Program-made: the position numbers and the translations under genes
Source: Cupriavidus consociatus
GTDB lineage: Bacteria; Pseudomonadota; Gammaproteobacteria; Burkholderiales; Burkholderiaceae
Reading direction: 5' to 3'
NCBI RefSeq assembly: GCF_017814975.1
Contig: NZ_JAGIQA010000004.1
Span: 248,001 to 312,000, forward strand
DNA: 64,000 nucleotides
In this document: piece after piece, positions 63,115-64,000 of the stretch
How positions within the stretch are numbered: the stretch's first letter is position 1
Layout: each line of letters opens with the position of its first letter
Notes under the pieces: generated by a model
What the model was told of the DNA's origin: nothing
Databases searched by the model: none
Seen by the model: only the letters and a program-made list of their open reading frames with translations

Positions 63115-64000
63115 ATGACCGGCATCCACCTGCCACCAGGCCTGGCACCCGGTCAGGCCCCGGACCCGCAACTGCTGCGTCCCGCGCTGGCGATCGACAA
63201 GCTGGCAGCCTTGCAGCCCGTACTCGAGGCCACGGAAGCGAATGTCCAGAATTCCACCGGCCAGGCAATCCGCCACAGCCAGCAGGCCGCAGGCGCCAAT
63301 GCCATGCCGGCGCAGGGCGCGCTGCTGCCGGGCACGTCCACGCGCGAATCGCTGAGCAGTGCCGCGCGCGCGATCCTGGCGGTGATGGAGAGCGCCGGGC
63401 CGCAGCCGGTCAAGCCGGGCACGCCGTTGTTGCCCGCACCGCCGGCAGCCGGCTCGATGCAGGCCGCCGCGGCGGCGCTGGCGAATGCGGTGGGACAAAG
63501 CGGGCTGTTCTATGAATCGCACCTGGCGCAGTGGATGAGCGGTGCGCGCCCTCTGTCGACCATCCTGCAGGAGCCGCAGGCAGCCGTGCCGCGACCGGCA
63601 TTGCAGGGGGCACCCGGGCAAGCCGCCGCATCGCAGTCGCAGGCTTCTGCCTCGGCCATGCTGACCTACTCCGGACCAGCTGGCGGAGACGCGCCTCGCC
63701 TGAGCAACCCGCCCCTGCTGCCGGCCTCGCAGGTCCTGGCCGAAGCGCTGGCCTCGCCGCGCAATCCGCGCGTGGCGCACAGCCACGCGCCCTCCGAGCA
63801 GGGTGTGCGCCAGGGAACCGGCTCCGCAGCCGTGTATAGCCGCGATGCCGACACGCCACCGCAACGCCCGTCCACCGGCATGCTGGCGGCGCAGGCCTAC
63901 CAGGCCACCGCGGACGCCGCGCGCCCCGCGACCGCAGAGTCGATGGCAGGGCATGCGGCGCGTACCGGCGATACCGATAGCATCGGCAGCGAAGCCGCCC
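63115..64000 (+). CDS. fliK: Flagellar hook-length control protein FliK, N-terminal part (runs off the window)
   Basis: ATG 63115; the frame is open to the last base, giving at least 295 residues. The N-terminus MTGIHLPPGLAPG and a Pro/Ala-rich, disordered body containing GLFYESHLAQWMSGARPL match FliK of Burkholderiales. FliK is a secreted ruler that switches export from hook to filament substrates. The C-terminal switch domain is beyond the window. 108 bases after fliT, same strand. Confidence 0.85.
   Translation, partial: MTGIHLPPGLAPGQAPDPQLLRPALAIDKLAALQPVLEATEANVQNSTGQAIRHSQQAAGANAMPAQGALLPGTSTRESLSSAARAILAVMESAGPQPVKPGTPLLPAPPAAGSMQAAAAALANAVGQSGLFYESHLAQWMSGARPLSTILQEPQAAVPRPALQGAPGQAAASQSQASASAMLTYSGPAGGDAPRLSNPPLLPASQVLAEALASPRNPRVAHSHAPSEQGVRQGTGSAAVYSRDADTPPQRPSTGMLAAQAYQATADAARPATAESMAGHAARTGDTDSIGSEAA

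Overview
The window is about 66% G+C with strong GC3 coding bias. Its genes (qNOR-type norB with norA and norR, ubiUVT, narXL, fliC-flaG-fliD-fliS-fliT-fliK, multi-domain LigD plus Ku, DUF3182, DUF3008 and DUF3309) point to a Burkholderiaceae genome, most like a secondary chromosome of Cupriavidus (Ralstonia eutropha group). This assignment rests on gene content and my memory of family members, not on a search.

1-7.7 kb is a degenerate catabolic block. It holds an MFS transporter 3' end, a FAD oxidoreductase, a porin and a cytochrome c, all of which show reading-frame breaks. Between them sit intact TetR, MBL-fold, EF-hand, V/P-rich and sterol-desaturase-family genes. 7.7-10.9 kb holds a lipoprotein, a LysR regulator and a DUF3422 gene.

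10.9-27.6 kb is an anaerobic respiration and nitric-oxide supercluster. The norAB operon (quinol NO reductase plus the di-iron protein NorA) is divergent from norR, and the intergenic region carries a sigma-54 promoter and three GGT-N7-ACC NorR boxes. Next come a phasin-like gene, a diguanylate cyclase, ubiU-ubiV-ubiT (oxygen-independent ubiquinone synthesis) divergent from a nitronate-monooxygenase-like gene, an operon of hemerythrin, NnrS-like membrane protein and Crp/Fnr regulator, and a NarX/NarL-type two-component pair. Together these sense nitrate and NO, reduce NO with ubiquinol, and make ubiquinone without oxygen.

27.8-54.6 kb is a stress and DNA-repair island. It contains small conserved proteins (DUF3309, DUF3008), two ParB-like PF08857 paralogues, two paralogues of an unnamed 'VAGRF' family, three BON proteins, topoisomerase IB, DUF3182, an alpha/beta hydrolase, a Fet4-like membrane protein, a PRC-barrel protein and a histone-H1-like protein. 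It also holds two sigma-54 activators, three sensor kinases (one with a degenerate ATPase domain, one with a pseudo-receiver), LigD, Ku, a proline-rich microprotein and a Q/G-rich protein. LigD, Ku and the H1-like protein share Ala/Lys/Pro-rich segments.

54.9-57.5 kb holds an MpaB-like (DUF2236) gene and a DHA2-type MFS exporter. 57.5-58.5 kb is a 1-kb AT-richer intergenic region packed with inverted repeats. It contains a well-formed candidate small RNA of about 72 nt on the minus strand, with a sigma-70-like promoter and an intrinsic terminator, followed by an Hfq-like gene. 58.9-64 kb is the late flagellar cluster: fliC with a sigma-28 promoter, then flaG-fliD-fliS-fliT and the start of fliK, which runs off the window.
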